This document shows, piece by piece, positions 9,205 to 17,323 of a stretch of DNA of 64,000 bases (position 1 is the stretch's first letter; each line of letters starts with the position of its first letter). The notes beneath the pieces were generated by a model, which had not been told where the DNA came from, searched no databases, and worked only from the letters and a program-made list of their open reading frames with translations. The translations under genes and the position numbers were made by a program. This stretch comes from Paratractidigestivibacter sp963630635. Its GTDB lineage: Bacteria > Actinomycetota > Coriobacteriia > Coriobacteriales > Atopobiaceae. Location of the stretch: assembly GCA_963630635.1 (NCBI GenBank), contig CAVGOA010000002.1, positions 62,001 to 126,000 on the forward strand. Direction: 5' to 3'.

Positions 9205-9464
9205 CGCCGCTGATCGCCGATTTGCCCGGGCGCTGGGACGGCTCGGGCTACCTGGAGGTCCACACCGTGGCGCTTCCCACCTCGCGCGGGCTGGCGGCTC
9301 GCGACGCGGCGGCGCGCTTGGGCGACGGCCCGGCCCGTGCCAACCTTGCCGCCGAGGCCGCCCGCTGGGTATGCGACGGCGTCAACGACATCCAGCTTTC
9401 TGGCTACCTGGCCGACCACTGGGTGGGCAGCTTTGTCTGCGCGGCGCTTCTGGGCGGCAACTAG
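9205..9464 (+). CDS. 3' end of an unidentified gene (5' part lost in N gap)
   Basis: An open frame leaves the N run and ends at TAG 9462-9464, giving about 86 residues (…LIADLPGRWDGSGYLEV … LADHWVGSFVCAALLGGN). Codon use matches neighbouring genes. It ends 9 bp before the glycosylase-Vsr gene on the same strand, so the two are probably one operon. I do not recognise the family from this tail. Confidence 0.6.
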
Positions 9465-9473
9465 GCTCGGCGC

Positions 9474-10448
9474 ATGGCCACTTCGTACCGGCACATCCTC
9501 CACGGCTTTGACCCCGTGTTTGACAAGAGCTCGCGCATTTTGGTGCTGGGCTCTTTTCCTTCTGTGGCGAGCCGAGCCAACGACTTCTACTACGGACATG
9601 CGCAAAACCGCTTTTGGCGCGTTATGGCAGCTTGCCTGGGGTTCGAGGTTCCGCAGACTATAGCCGAGAAACGCGCGATGCTGCTGGAAAACGGCATTGC
9701 GCTATGGGATGTCATAGCCGAGTGCGATATCAAAGGTTCAAGCGATGCCAGTATCAAGAACGTGCGGGCAAACGACGTGGCGGGCCTGATCAAGGACTCT
9801 AACGTGCGGGCCGTTATCTGCAACGGAGCCACAGCGGGACGCCTGTACCACCGCTACCTGGAGTACCTGTATGCAATGCCGGCCCAGGTCATGCCGTCGA
9901 CAAGCCCGGCCAATGCCGCCTGGGACCTTGAACGGCTGGTCGAGCGCTGGTCGCAGGGCCTGGACGAGGCCCGCCAGGCGCCGGATGTGCGGCCCGCGCC
10001 GACCGCCCGCAAGGCGCCCGCCGCCACCGACTATGGCACCCACCGCTCTATGCAGGGCAACAAAGGGCGCGACACCAAGCCCGAGCTGCTGGTACGCCAG
10101 GAGCTTCGCGCCGCCGGCCTTACCGGCTACCGCCTGCAGTGGCACGTGCCGGGTCGCCCCGATATCGCCTGGCCCGGCAAGAAGGTGGCCCTCTTTATCA
10201 ACGGCTGCTTTTGGCACCGATGCCCGCGCTGCAACCCCTCGACGCCCAAGAAGAACATCGAGTACTGGAACGCGAAGTTCACCCGCAACCAAGAGCGCGA
10301 CCGCGAGAACCTGGCCGCCCTGACACGCGACGGCTGGACCGTCCACGTCATCTGGGAGTGCGAGCTTAAAAAGTCGACCCGCGACGCCACATTTGCCGCC
10401 CTTCTCCCCCAACTTATGGCCGAGCTGGGCAAGGACAGCCTCAAGTAG
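9474..10448 (+). CDS. Fusion: DNA-deoxyinosine glycosylase + Vsr mismatch endonuclease
   Basis: 324 residues. Residues 1-165 match the hypoxanthine-DNA glycosylase branch of the uracil-DNA glycosylase superfamily: LGSFPSVASR, FYYGHAQNRFW, ALWDVIAECDI, KGSSDASIKNV, and the late loop MPSTSPANAAW. A 25-residue Pro/Ala linker follows. Residues 190-315 match Vsr: RSMQGNKGRDTKPELLVR, PGRPDI with the catalytic Asp, NGCFWHRCPRC with the catalytic His and zinc ligands, and ERDRENLAAL…VIWECEL. Stand-alone glycosylase plus stand-alone Vsr lengths add up to this protein. It would excise or nick deaminated bases. No cytosine methylase, Vsr's usual partner, is nearby. Confidence 0.92.
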   Translation: MATSYRHILHGFDPVFDKSSRILVLGSFPSVASRANDFYYGHAQNRFWRVMAACLGFEVPQTIAEKRAMLLENGIALWDVIAECDIKGSSDASIKNVRANDVAGLIKDSNVRAVICNGATAGRLYHRYLEYLYAMPAQVMPSTSPANAAWDLERLVERWSQGLDEARQAPDVRPAPTARKAPAATDYGTHRSMQGNKGRDTKPELLVRQELRAAGLTGYRLQWHVPGRPDIAWPGKKVALFINGCFWHRCPRCNPSTPKKNIEYWNAKFTRNQERDRENLAALTRDGWTVHVIWECELKKSTRDATFAALLPQLMAELGKDSLK

Positions 10449-10460
10449 GCGGCGCCGGGA

Positions 10461-11837
10461 CTACCCCAGAGTGACCGAATCTGCCCCGTCGATCTGCAGG
10501 TCGGCGTTGTAGAAGGCCGTAAGGGCATCGATGCCCAAGGCCACGTCGCGGGCGCCCGCCGTCTCGTAGCTGGAGTGCATCGCCAGCTGAGGCAGGCCCA
10601 CGTCCACGCCGTGCAAGGAAACCTGCATGTTGGACAGGTTGCCCAAGGTGCCGCCGCCCGCCATGTCGCTGCGGTTGGCAAAGGTCTGGTACGGCACGTC
10701 AGCGTCGTCCAGCACTGCGATCAGCGCGGCGCGGCTAAACGCGTCGGTGCAGTAATGCTGGTTGGCGGCCTCTTTGATAACCAGGCCGCGGTTAAGCCAG
10801 CAACGGTTGGCCTCATCGTGCTTCTCGGGGTGGTTGGGGTGCACGGCGTGCGCATTGTCGCAGCTCACCAGCATCGAGCGAGCAATCGCCTGCAGGTACT
10901 GCTCGCGCGTGGCGCCAAGGCAGCCCGCCAGGCGCTCCAGCGTGTCAACCAAGAAGGTCGACATCGCGCCCTGCTTGGTGTTGGAGCCCACTTCCTCGTT
11001 GTCAAAGCAAGCGTACACTGCCACCGACCTGGGGTTTTCTGCGCCGAGAAACGCCTCGAGCGCCGTATAGGCACACCCCAAGTCATCCAACGCGCGCCCG
11101 CTCACAAACTCATCGGCCGCGCCCCAAACCCTGGCCGGTGTGCGGTTGTACAAAAATAGGTCGCGGGCCAAAACGTCATCTGCTGCCACGCCCAGGTCAT
11201 CGGCAACCATCTGGTCAAACGAGCCCTTGCCCAGCTCGCCAGCCGAGAAGAGCGCCGGCAGGTCAACAGCGCGGTTAAGCTCGGGAGCACGGCCGGCCTC
11301 GCGGTTAAGGTGAATGGCCACGTTGGGAATGAGCGCCACGTCGCGGCCAGAATCATACAGGCGGCTCACGACGCACGGCCCCTCGCGCACCATGACGCGA
11401 CCAGCCACGCCCAGAGGCCTATCCAGCCACGAGTGGTCGATCGGCCCACCGTAGACCTCAACGTCCAGGCGCGCGTAGTCGCCGGGGCCGTGCAGGTCGC
11501 AGCCCGACTTAACCTTTAACGCCGGTGAGTCGCCGTGCGCCGCGCACAGAGAAAAACGCAGGTCGCAGGCCGTAACCTCGGCACCCACCGCAAACGCCAG
11601 GACGCTTGAGTTGTTACGTACAACGTAGTACTTGCCGCCCGCGACAACGCCCCAGGCCTCGTTCTCGCGCAACCGAGAAAACCCGGCGGCCTCAAGGCGC
11701 GCGGCCACCTGGGCCGCGGTATGGAACATGCTCGGGCACTTCTCGACAAACTCAACAAGGCCCCAAGCTGCGTCAACGCCGCGCTCAGAGGCAGCCTCGC
11801 AGCCCGCGGCCGCGTCCTTCTCGCTTACAACACCCAT
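10461..11837 (-). CDS. M18 family aspartyl aminopeptidase
   Basis: 458 residues. Dinuclear zinc motifs of family M18 are visible: AAHGDSPALKVK with the first His near residue 97, the CFDNEEVGSNTKQGA bridge and catalytic Glu region near residue 285, and SCDNAHAVHPNHPEKHD. It releases N-terminal acidic residues from peptides in the cytoplasm. It starts 15 bp after the ABC transporter stop on the same strand, so the two are probably co-transcribed. It ends 12 bp from the convergent glycosylase-Vsr gene. Confidence 0.92.
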   Translation of the reverse strand: MGVVSEKDAAAGCEAASERGVDAAWGLVEFVEKCPSMFHTAAQVAARLEAAGFSRLRENEAWGVVAGGKYYVVRNNSSVLAFAVGAEVTACDLRFSLCAAHGDSPALKVKSGCDLHGPGDYARLDVEVYGGPIDHSWLDRPLGVAGRVMVREGPCVVSRLYDSGRDVALIPNVAIHLNREAGRAPELNRAVDLPALFSAGELGKGSFDQMVADDLGVAADDVLARDLFLYNRTPARVWGAADEFVSGRALDDLGCAYTALEAFLGAENPRSVAVYACFDNEEVGSNTKQGAMSTFLVDTLERLAGCLGATREQYLQAIARSMLVSCDNAHAVHPNHPEKHDEANRCWLNRGLVIKEAANQHYCTDAFSRAALIAVLDDADVPYQTFANRSDMAGGGTLGNLSNMQVSLHGVDVGLPQLAMHSSYETAGARDVALGIDALTAFYNADLQIDGADSVTLG

Positions 11838-11852
11838 GTCACGACTTCTTTC

Positions 11853-14800
11853 CTACTCGCTTCTTAGCGCCTCGACGGGATCCTTCTTGCTGGCGCTTCG
11901 GGCCGGCAGAAGGCCCGCAACCACGGTAAGCACCACGCTGATCAAAATCAAGACCACGGCGTCGACGGCGGGCAAGCTCATGATGTTGGGCACCTGCTTG
12001 GTCTCAAGAACATAGGCGTTGACCGGCACGCTCACGATCAGCACGACCGCGATGGCAAAGACGCCCGCGATCAGGCCCTCGATGAAGGTCTCGGCGTTAA
12101 AGACGTTGGCCACGTTGCCCTTCGAGGCACCAATGGCGCGCAGGATGCCGATCTCTTTCTTGCGCTCAAGCACGCTGATGTAGGTGATGATGCCGATCAT
12201 GATTGAGCTCACCACCAGGCTGATGCTCACGAAGGCGATGAGCACAAGGCTGATCATGTTCACGATGTCGGTGACCGAGCTCATGATGATGCCCATATAG
12301 TCGGTGTAAGAGATGGCCGAGTCCTCGTTGCCCGCGGCCTTGACCTGCGCATTGTACGCGTCGATGCGGTCGAGCACGCGCTCTTTTGCCTCGAAGTCCT
12401 TGGGATAGATGGAGATCGAGATGGGGTCGGACGTGTTGGCGTAACCCAGCGTCGACAGGTTGTTGTCGTAAGTCAGGCGCGAGGCCTTGGCGTAGCTGGT
12501 CATGAGCGAGCTTAAGTCCTCGGCGTCCATGTTGAAGTGGATCGCGTTGGCAAAGGCGCTGGCGTCCACCGAGAAGGCATCTTCCAGGCCAGATAGGCTG
12601 CCCGAGAGCTGCGACATGCTGGCCGCCATCGCGTCGCCCATCTTGGTGGCCATCTGGTCCATGACCTGGGTGACCCCGGCCTTGAGCTGCGTCGAGACGG
12701 TCTGGGCGATCTGAGCACTCATGCGCTCCATGACCTGGCTCATGGCCTGGGAAAGATAGGGCGCCAGGTCCTTCTCGACATAACCTTCAAGCGCCTTGGT
12801 CAAAGGCTCGGCCAGGTCGGCAGAGATGGCGTCTAAGGCCTCGAGGTTGGTCTTGGCCGTCTCGTCCTTTTCAAGGTAGGTCTTGAAAGCTTCAAGCACC
12901 TTCTGGCCGTCTGTTAGATCCTGCGGCGAGAGGGACTTGAACTGGTCGCTGGCCAAGAAGCCCTGGAAGAGGTTGTTGGCGATTTGCGCGACCTCTTTTT
13001 GCTGGTCGGGCGTGACCTCGAGGCCCGAGAAGACCTCGGTGAGATCGGGCAGGGGCGCGCCCTTCACGATGTCGGTGAAGTCGATGCTGGCAAAGTCGAT
13101 TCCCGAGAGATCGATGTTCATGCTGGACAGGTCGATGTCCGAGAAGTCCATGCTAGAGAGGTCGACGCCCGCCGAGCTGCCCAGGCTCGAGAGGCCCGAG
13201 AGCGCCGAGGTGTCGAAGCTAAAGGCGCTCTTGAGGGCCGCTTCGTCCACGCTGAACATACTGCCCAGGTCAACGCCCTGCTTGGCCTCGCCCTGCAGCT
13301 CGTCGAAGGTCTTGCCGGTAAAAACGTCGACGTCGGGGTTAGCCAGCTGCTCGGCCACGATCTGCGAGTTGGCCGCGCGCTCGACCAGCTTTTGCGTGAG
13401 GGCCGGCGTATAGGCGATGCCCGCAGAAAGCGCGTTGGAGTTGGCCGTCTCGTTGGGCTTGACCACGCCAACGATTCGCAGGTCAAGGGCATTGGCAAGC
13501 TGCGCGGCCATGTAGTCGGCGTCGTCTGACATGTCGGTCCAGGTACCCGTCTCGTCATTTTTGCGGTACGTATCGGACGGCGAGAGGATCTTAAACGTGC
13601 AGCTAAGGGCATCGTCGTAGGTGAAGTCGATGTTGGTGTCTGTGGTCGCAAGCTCGCCGTCGGCCGACATCGAGCTCTCAACCATCTGGTTCATCTGGTT
13701 AATGTCCAAGGCGCCGATGCTGTAGAGGGTGTAGTCGCTGATACCACCCTTGCTGGTAAGGACAAGCACGGCCTCGTCTGCGGCGGTGGCCCAGCGGCCA
13801 GCTACAACGTCGTACTGGCTCTCGAGAAGTTCCTGGTCGTCGAGCATCTCGTTAAAGACGTCGACGCCCATCGACGAGGTCATGGCCGAGGACGCCGCGG
13901 CCGAGCTGCCGTTACTCATGGCCTCGGTCATGGCGTTGGGCACGAGCTTGGTGGCCGCCGCCGTGCCACCCGTGTCGTCGCTGCGGTAGATGATGGGGCT
14001 CACGCCGTAGTCGTACTGGATGGCGTTGACATCCTCGGCGATATTGTCGCCGCCTTCGTCCAGCCAGGCCTTAAAACTGGTCATGTCGTTGGACTTGACG
14101 CTGGCGAACATGTCCTTAACCGCGGTGAGCACGGGAATCGAGGTGCTGGATGAGCCGTCGGTCTTCTCGCCGCCGCCGGAGCCGGAGCCGGAATCATCGC
14201 TGTCGCTCGACCCGCCGCCCAGCATGGACGTAAGGTCGTAGCTCTGCTTAGAGATGGTGAGGGGGTAGCTGGACAGCGTGTCCTCCTCGACCTTGGCAAT
14301 GTAGCCGTTGACGCCGTTTGAGAGGGCCAGGATGGCCGCGATACCGATGATGCCGATCGATCCCGCGAAGGCCGTCATGGCCGTGCGGCCCTTCTTGGTC
14401 ATGAGGTTACGGGCAGAAAGGCCCAGCGCCGTGAGGAAGTTCATCGAGGTACGGCGGGTGGGCTTGGCCTCGCGGCGGGTGGCGCTGGCCACGTCAAAGG
14501 GGTCGGTGTCGTGGGTGATGTGGCCGTCGGCCAGGTTGACGATGCGCGTGGCGTAGTCCTGCGCCAGCTCGGGGTTGTGGGTGACCATGATGACCAGACG
14601 GTCGCGGGCCACCTCGCGCAGCAGGTCCATGACCTGCACCGACGTCACCGAGTCAAGGGCGCCGGTGGGCTCGTCGGCCAGCACGATCTCGGGGTCGTTG
14701 ATCAGGGCGCGGGCGATGGCCACGCGTTGCATCTGGCCGCCCGAGAGCTGGGCGGGGCGTTTGTCGATGTGCTGCCCCAGGCCGACCTTCTCCAGGGCCT

Positions 14801-15170
14801 CCTTGGCGCGCTCGCGGCGCTCGGCGCGGCCCACGCCAGAAAGCGTCAAGGCCAGCTCGACGTTTTCCAGGATGGTCTGGTGCGGAATGAGGTTGTAGCT
14901 CTGGAAAACGAAGCCAATGCGGTTGTTGCGGTAGGCGTCCCAGTCGCGGTCGCGAAAGTCCTTGGTCGAGATGCCATCGATCAAGAGGTCGCCCTCATCA
15001 AAGTGGTCAAGCCCGCCGATGACGTTGAGCATCGTGGTCTTGCCCGAGCCCGAGGGCCCCAAAATGGCCACGAACTCGTTGTCCCTAAACGCCAGGCTCA
15101 CGTGGTCCAAGGCGATTTGGGTAAACGAGTTCGTGGAGTACTTCTTGCAGATGCTCTTGAGCTCCAGCAT
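11853..15170 (-). CDS. MacB/FtsX-type ABC exporter, ATPase fused to permease, with large external domain
   Basis: 1105 residues. Residues 1-225 are an ABC ATPase: Walker A GPSGSGKT near 40, signature LSGGQMQRVA near 143, Walker B IVLADEPTGALD, H-loop VTHN. The first membrane helix is near 270, after the TKKGRTAMTAFAG cytoplasmic motif. About 600 external residues follow. The FtsX domain with three helices (DIVNMISLVLIAFVSISLVV …) closes the protein, ending SKKDPVEALRSE. The external part contains a run of five-residue repeats of the form D(L/F)xx(M/I) near 670-700. This fusion is typical of actinobacterial and firmicute transporters tied to envelope or peptide stress. Substrate unknown. ATG 15170 has a weak site (AAAGG). 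Confidence 0.92.
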   Translation of the reverse strand: MLELKSICKKYSTNSFTQIALDHVSLAFRDNEFVAILGPSGSGKTTMLNVIGGLDHFDEGDLLIDGISTKDFRDRDWDAYRNNRIGFVFQSYNLIPHQTILENVELALTLSGVGRAERRERAKEALEKVGLGQHIDKRPAQLSGGQMQRVAIARALINDPEIVLADEPTGALDSVTSVQVMDLLREVARDRLVIMVTHNPELAQDYATRIVNLADGHITHDTDPFDVASATRREAKPTRRTSMNFLTALGLSARNLMTKKGRTAMTAFAGSIGIIGIAAILALSNGVNGYIAKVEEDTLSSYPLTISKQSYDLTSMLGGGSSDSDDSGSGSGGGEKTDGSSSTSIPVLTAVKDMFASVKSNDMTSFKAWLDEGGDNIAEDVNAIQYDYGVSPIIYRSDDTGGTAAATKLVPNAMTEAMSNGSSAAASSAMTSSMGVDVFNEMLDDQELLESQYDVVAGRWATAADEAVLVLTSKGGISDYTLYSIGALDINQMNQMVESSMSADGELATTDTNIDFTYDDALSCTFKILSPSDTYRKNDETGTWTDMSDDADYMAAQLANALDLRIVGVVKPNETANSNALSAGIAYTPALTQKLVERAANSQIVAEQLANPDVDVFTGKTFDELQGEAKQGVDLGSMFSVDEAALKSAFSFDTSALSGLSSLGSSAGVDLSSMDFSDIDLSSMNIDLSGIDFASIDFTDIVKGAPLPDLTEVFSGLEVTPDQQKEVAQIANNLFQGFLASDQFKSLSPQDLTDGQKVLEAFKTYLEKDETAKTNLEALDAISADLAEPLTKALEGYVEKDLAPYLSQAMSQVMERMSAQIAQTVSTQLKAGVTQVMDQMATKMGDAMAASMSQLSGSLSGLEDAFSVDASAFANAIHFNMDAEDLSSLMTSYAKASRLTYDNNLSTLGYANTSDPISISIYPKDFEAKERVLDRIDAYNAQVKAAGNEDSAISYTDYMGIIMSSVTDIVNMISLVLIAFVSISLVVSSIMIGIITYISVLERKKEIGILRAIGASKGNVANVFNAETFIEGLIAGVFAIAVVLIVSVPVNAYVLETKQVPNIMSLPAVDAVVLILISVVLTVVAGLLPARSASKKDPVEALRSE

Positions 15171-15232
15171 GGATTAGCAGGCCTTTCTTTGAAAAAGAGA
15201 TGACCTTGCTATTCTGCCCAGCGCTTGTTGCT

Positions 15233-15754
15233 TTATGCCAAAAGACGCTGAACCTTCAAACTTGCGCTGGCCGCGCGGGTAAGAAGGTCGTGGTCGACGG
15301 TGCCGGTACCCAAAGCGGCCAAAGCGTTGGCGAGAAGAACGTCGACGTCGTCGTCCATGCGGCCCAGCTCCATGGCGGCGTAGGCGTCGGCCGCGATACC
15401 GCGGATGGCCGAGAAGAGCAGGGCGGCCTCGGGCGTGTCGAGGGCGGGGGCAGCGGCGGCACCCTGGGGCACGCCGCGGTGGGCGCTCACGTGCTCGGAG
15501 CGGGCGGAGACGGCCTCGATGTAGGCGTCGAGCTGGGCGGCGTCGGTGCAGGCGGTAGCGGCAAAGAGGCCCTCGATCACAACGCCAAAGGCGTGGCCGC
15601 AGGGGACAAAGCCGGGGACGGCCTGCATGGCGTTGGACATGGTGGCGCCCAGGCCGCAGAGCTGGGCGACAAGCTCGGCTTGCTTGGCCGCGGCGGCGCT
15701 GGGCTGCTCGGCAGAGGCGGCGACGGGGCCGTGCTGGATGGTGGAGTCTTGCAT
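15233..15754 (-). CDS. Hypothetical Ala-rich helical protein
   Basis: 173 residues, strongly Ala/Leu/Asp-rich and helical, with no signal peptide or recognisable domain. A short Cys/Gly/Pro patch (GFVPCGHAFG) sits near residue 50. ATG 15754 is chosen because AAAGGAG precedes it. It is 62 bp upstream of the ABC exporter on the same strand, so it may be the first gene of that operon. I do not recognise the family. Confidence 0.65.
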   Translation of the reverse strand: MQDSTIQHGPVAASAEQPSAAAAKQAELVAQLCGLGATMSNAMQAVPGFVPCGHAFGVVIEGLFAATACTDAAQLDAYIEAVSARSEHVSAHRGVPQGAAAAPALDTPEAALLFSAIRGIAADAYAAMELGRMDDDVDVLLANALAALGTGTVDHDLLTRAASASLKVQRLLA

Positions 15755-15851
15755 GGTTGCTCCTTTACGGGTGTTGGGTTTTGCGGCTTTGAGTGTATAC
15801 GAGGCGCGGCGGCCCGGCGCGGGCGCGCGGGCCAAGTCGTACAATACGCCC

Positions 15852-16499
15852 ATGAATTCTGGTGCGAGCTACATATTGGAGTGCGCAGGCACGCAGGTCG
15901 CGGTGACGCGCAAGCGCGTGCGGCGGATCAACCTGCGCGTAGCCGGCGATGGCAGCGTCCGCATGAGCGTGCCATGGCACATGGGGCGCGCCCAAGCCGA
16001 GGATTTTCTCGCCAAGAACGAGGCATGGCTCGCCGAGGCGCTGGTCCGGGCCGCCGCGCGACGCGACGAGACGGCGAGACACGCGGTCGAGGGACAGGTC
16101 CCGTTGTGGGGCAAGCTTGTGGCCTGCGACGATGCACCCGAAGAGCTATGGCGCCGCGAGATCGCCGCGCGCCTGGGCGACGCCTCGGCGCGCGGCGAGG
16201 CAGCGTTGGGCGTCCACGCGAGCGGCTGGCAACTGCGCGACATGAAGACACGCTGGGGATCCTGCACGCCGGCAACGGCCAAGATCCGCATCAACATCCG
16301 CCTGGCCGCGTATCCCGCGACCTGTCTGGATTACGTAGTGGCCCACGAGCTGGCCCACCTTTTGGAGCCCAGCCACAACGCGCGCTTCCACGCCATCGTG
16401 GCCCGCGCCTACCCCACCGAGCCCGCCGCCCGCCGCCTCCTGCGCCAAGACCCCTGGGACCTGGCCGCCCGCAACACCCCCGACGGCACCCCTCGATGA
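15852..16499 (+). CDS. YgjP-like zinc metallopeptidase (DUF45/M48-type)
   Basis: 215 residues. The zinc-binding motif YVVAHELAHLLEPSHNARFH lies near residue 165 (two His and catalytic Glu, with a third His a few residues on). It is preceded by the family's MKTRWGSC motif near residue 135. Length and motif order match the YgjP/DUF45 family. In gut Actinobacteria it is usually a stand-alone cytoplasmic gene of unknown substrate. ATG 15852 is chosen by homology of the N-terminus; its ribosome site is poor. The TGA stop lies within the first bases of palindrome family E copy 2. Confidence 0.85.
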   Translation: MNSGASYILECAGTQVAVTRKRVRRINLRVAGDGSVRMSVPWHMGRAQAEDFLAKNEAWLAEALVRAAARRDETARHAVEGQVPLWGKLVACDDAPEELWRREIAARLGDASARGEAALGVHASGWQLRDMKTRWGSCTPATAKIRINIRLAAYPATCLDYVVAHELAHLLEPSHNARFHAIVARAYPTEPAARRLLRQDPWDLAARNTPDGTPR

Positions 16500-16565
16500 C
16501 GGGACCTAAATCGCAGATAAAGCGCTTCAATTACGGGAGAATCTGCGATTTAGGTCCCGTCATCG
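16494..16565. repeat. 72-bp palindromic repeat, family E copy 2 (perfect arms)
   Basis: The 25-nt arms at 16494-16518 and 16541-16565 are perfectly complementary, with a 22-nt loop starting AAAGCGCTTC. It lies between the convergent YgjP-like and TetR genes and supplies the YgjP stop codon. Confidence 0.95.
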
Positions 16566-16601
16566 AAAGGAAGGGGCCGCGGCGACCACGCGCGAGGTTG
16601 G

Positions 16602-17159
16602 TTACAGTCCCATCTGGGCGATGTACCAGGCGGCGATTTGCTCGGGAGGCTGGACGGCGCCGTTGGCAAACCACCATGACACGGCATGAGAGAACGAGCT
16701 CACCTGCAAAACGCGGGCAAACTCAGGCGGAACTTTTGCCGCGGACGCCGGTGCGCCCTTTGCGAACAGCGCATCGAGCTGCGCCTCGAAGTAGGCCGTG
16801 AAGTGGGGCTCGCCCTCGCGCACGAGCTTGCCGCACACCCCGCCGCGCGTGTCGCGCAGGTGATACAGCAGGTGCGTGAGCTTGCCCTCGAGGCTCTTGG
16901 TTACAAGCCCCGGGTGCGTGACGCACTGCTCGTTCACGCCCTCGAAGATGTGGTCAAAAATCTCGCGGCACATCTGGTCAAGCAACTCATCTTTAGTCTC
17001 GAAATGCGCGTAGAAGGTGCTGCGACCCACGTCGGCGCGGTCGATGATCTGCGCGACGGTCACGCAGCTGTAGTGCTTCTCGGCCATAAGCGACTCGAAG
17101 GCGTCGTAGATTGCCTTACGCGTCTTGCGCTGGCGCCGGTCGAGCTTCTGGTCTTGCAT
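16602..17159 (-). CDS. TetR/AcrR-family repressor
   Basis: 185 residues. An N-terminal helix-turn-helix (AIYDAFESLMAEKHYSCVTVAQIIDRADVG, then RSTFYAHFETKDELL) is followed by a helical ligand/dimer domain of the TetR_C type common in Firmicutes and Coriobacteriia. ATG 17159 is chosen because GGGGAG precedes it by a normal distance; a start at 17180 is possible. It is divergent from the metal ATPase gene, whose promoter it probably represses. Confidence 0.88.
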   Translation of the reverse strand: MQDQKLDRRQRKTRKAIYDAFESLMAEKHYSCVTVAQIIDRADVGRSTFYAHFETKDELLDQMCREIFDHIFEGVNEQCVTHPGLVTKSLEGKLTHLLYHLRDTRGGVCGKLVREGEPHFTAYFEAQLDALFAKGAPASAAKVPPEFARVLQVSSFSHAVSWWFANGAVQPPEQIAAWYIAQMGL

Positions 17160-17281
17160 GTGCTCCCCAATCCTGGACACGGCGAGAAAAACGTTCGGTT
17201 TTGGGCAATACGCCGGGAACGTGCGCTACGGCGCTGCGGGCCTCGTTTGCTTCTGTCATTGCCGAACCGCCTGGATTATAC

Positions 17282-17296
17282 CGAACTATATGTTCG
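17282..17296. promoter_or_regulatory. Candidate TetR operator in the divergent gap
   Basis: CGAAC and GTTCG are separated by TATAT in a perfect 15-bp dyad, 28 bp before the ATPase start. Its TATAT core and the adjacent TTATACC could be the -10 region, so repressor and polymerase would compete. This is the only clear dyad in the 164-bp gap. Confidence 0.45.
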
Positions 17297-17323
17297 CTAA
17301 CAAAACCTTGATTCGGAGACGGT

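Noticed and set aside
15200..16801. 533-codon plus-strand frame across 15.2-16.8 kb
   Set aside because: It crosses the minus-strand hypothetical gene, the YgjP-like gene in another frame and a palindrome; no coding signal of its own.
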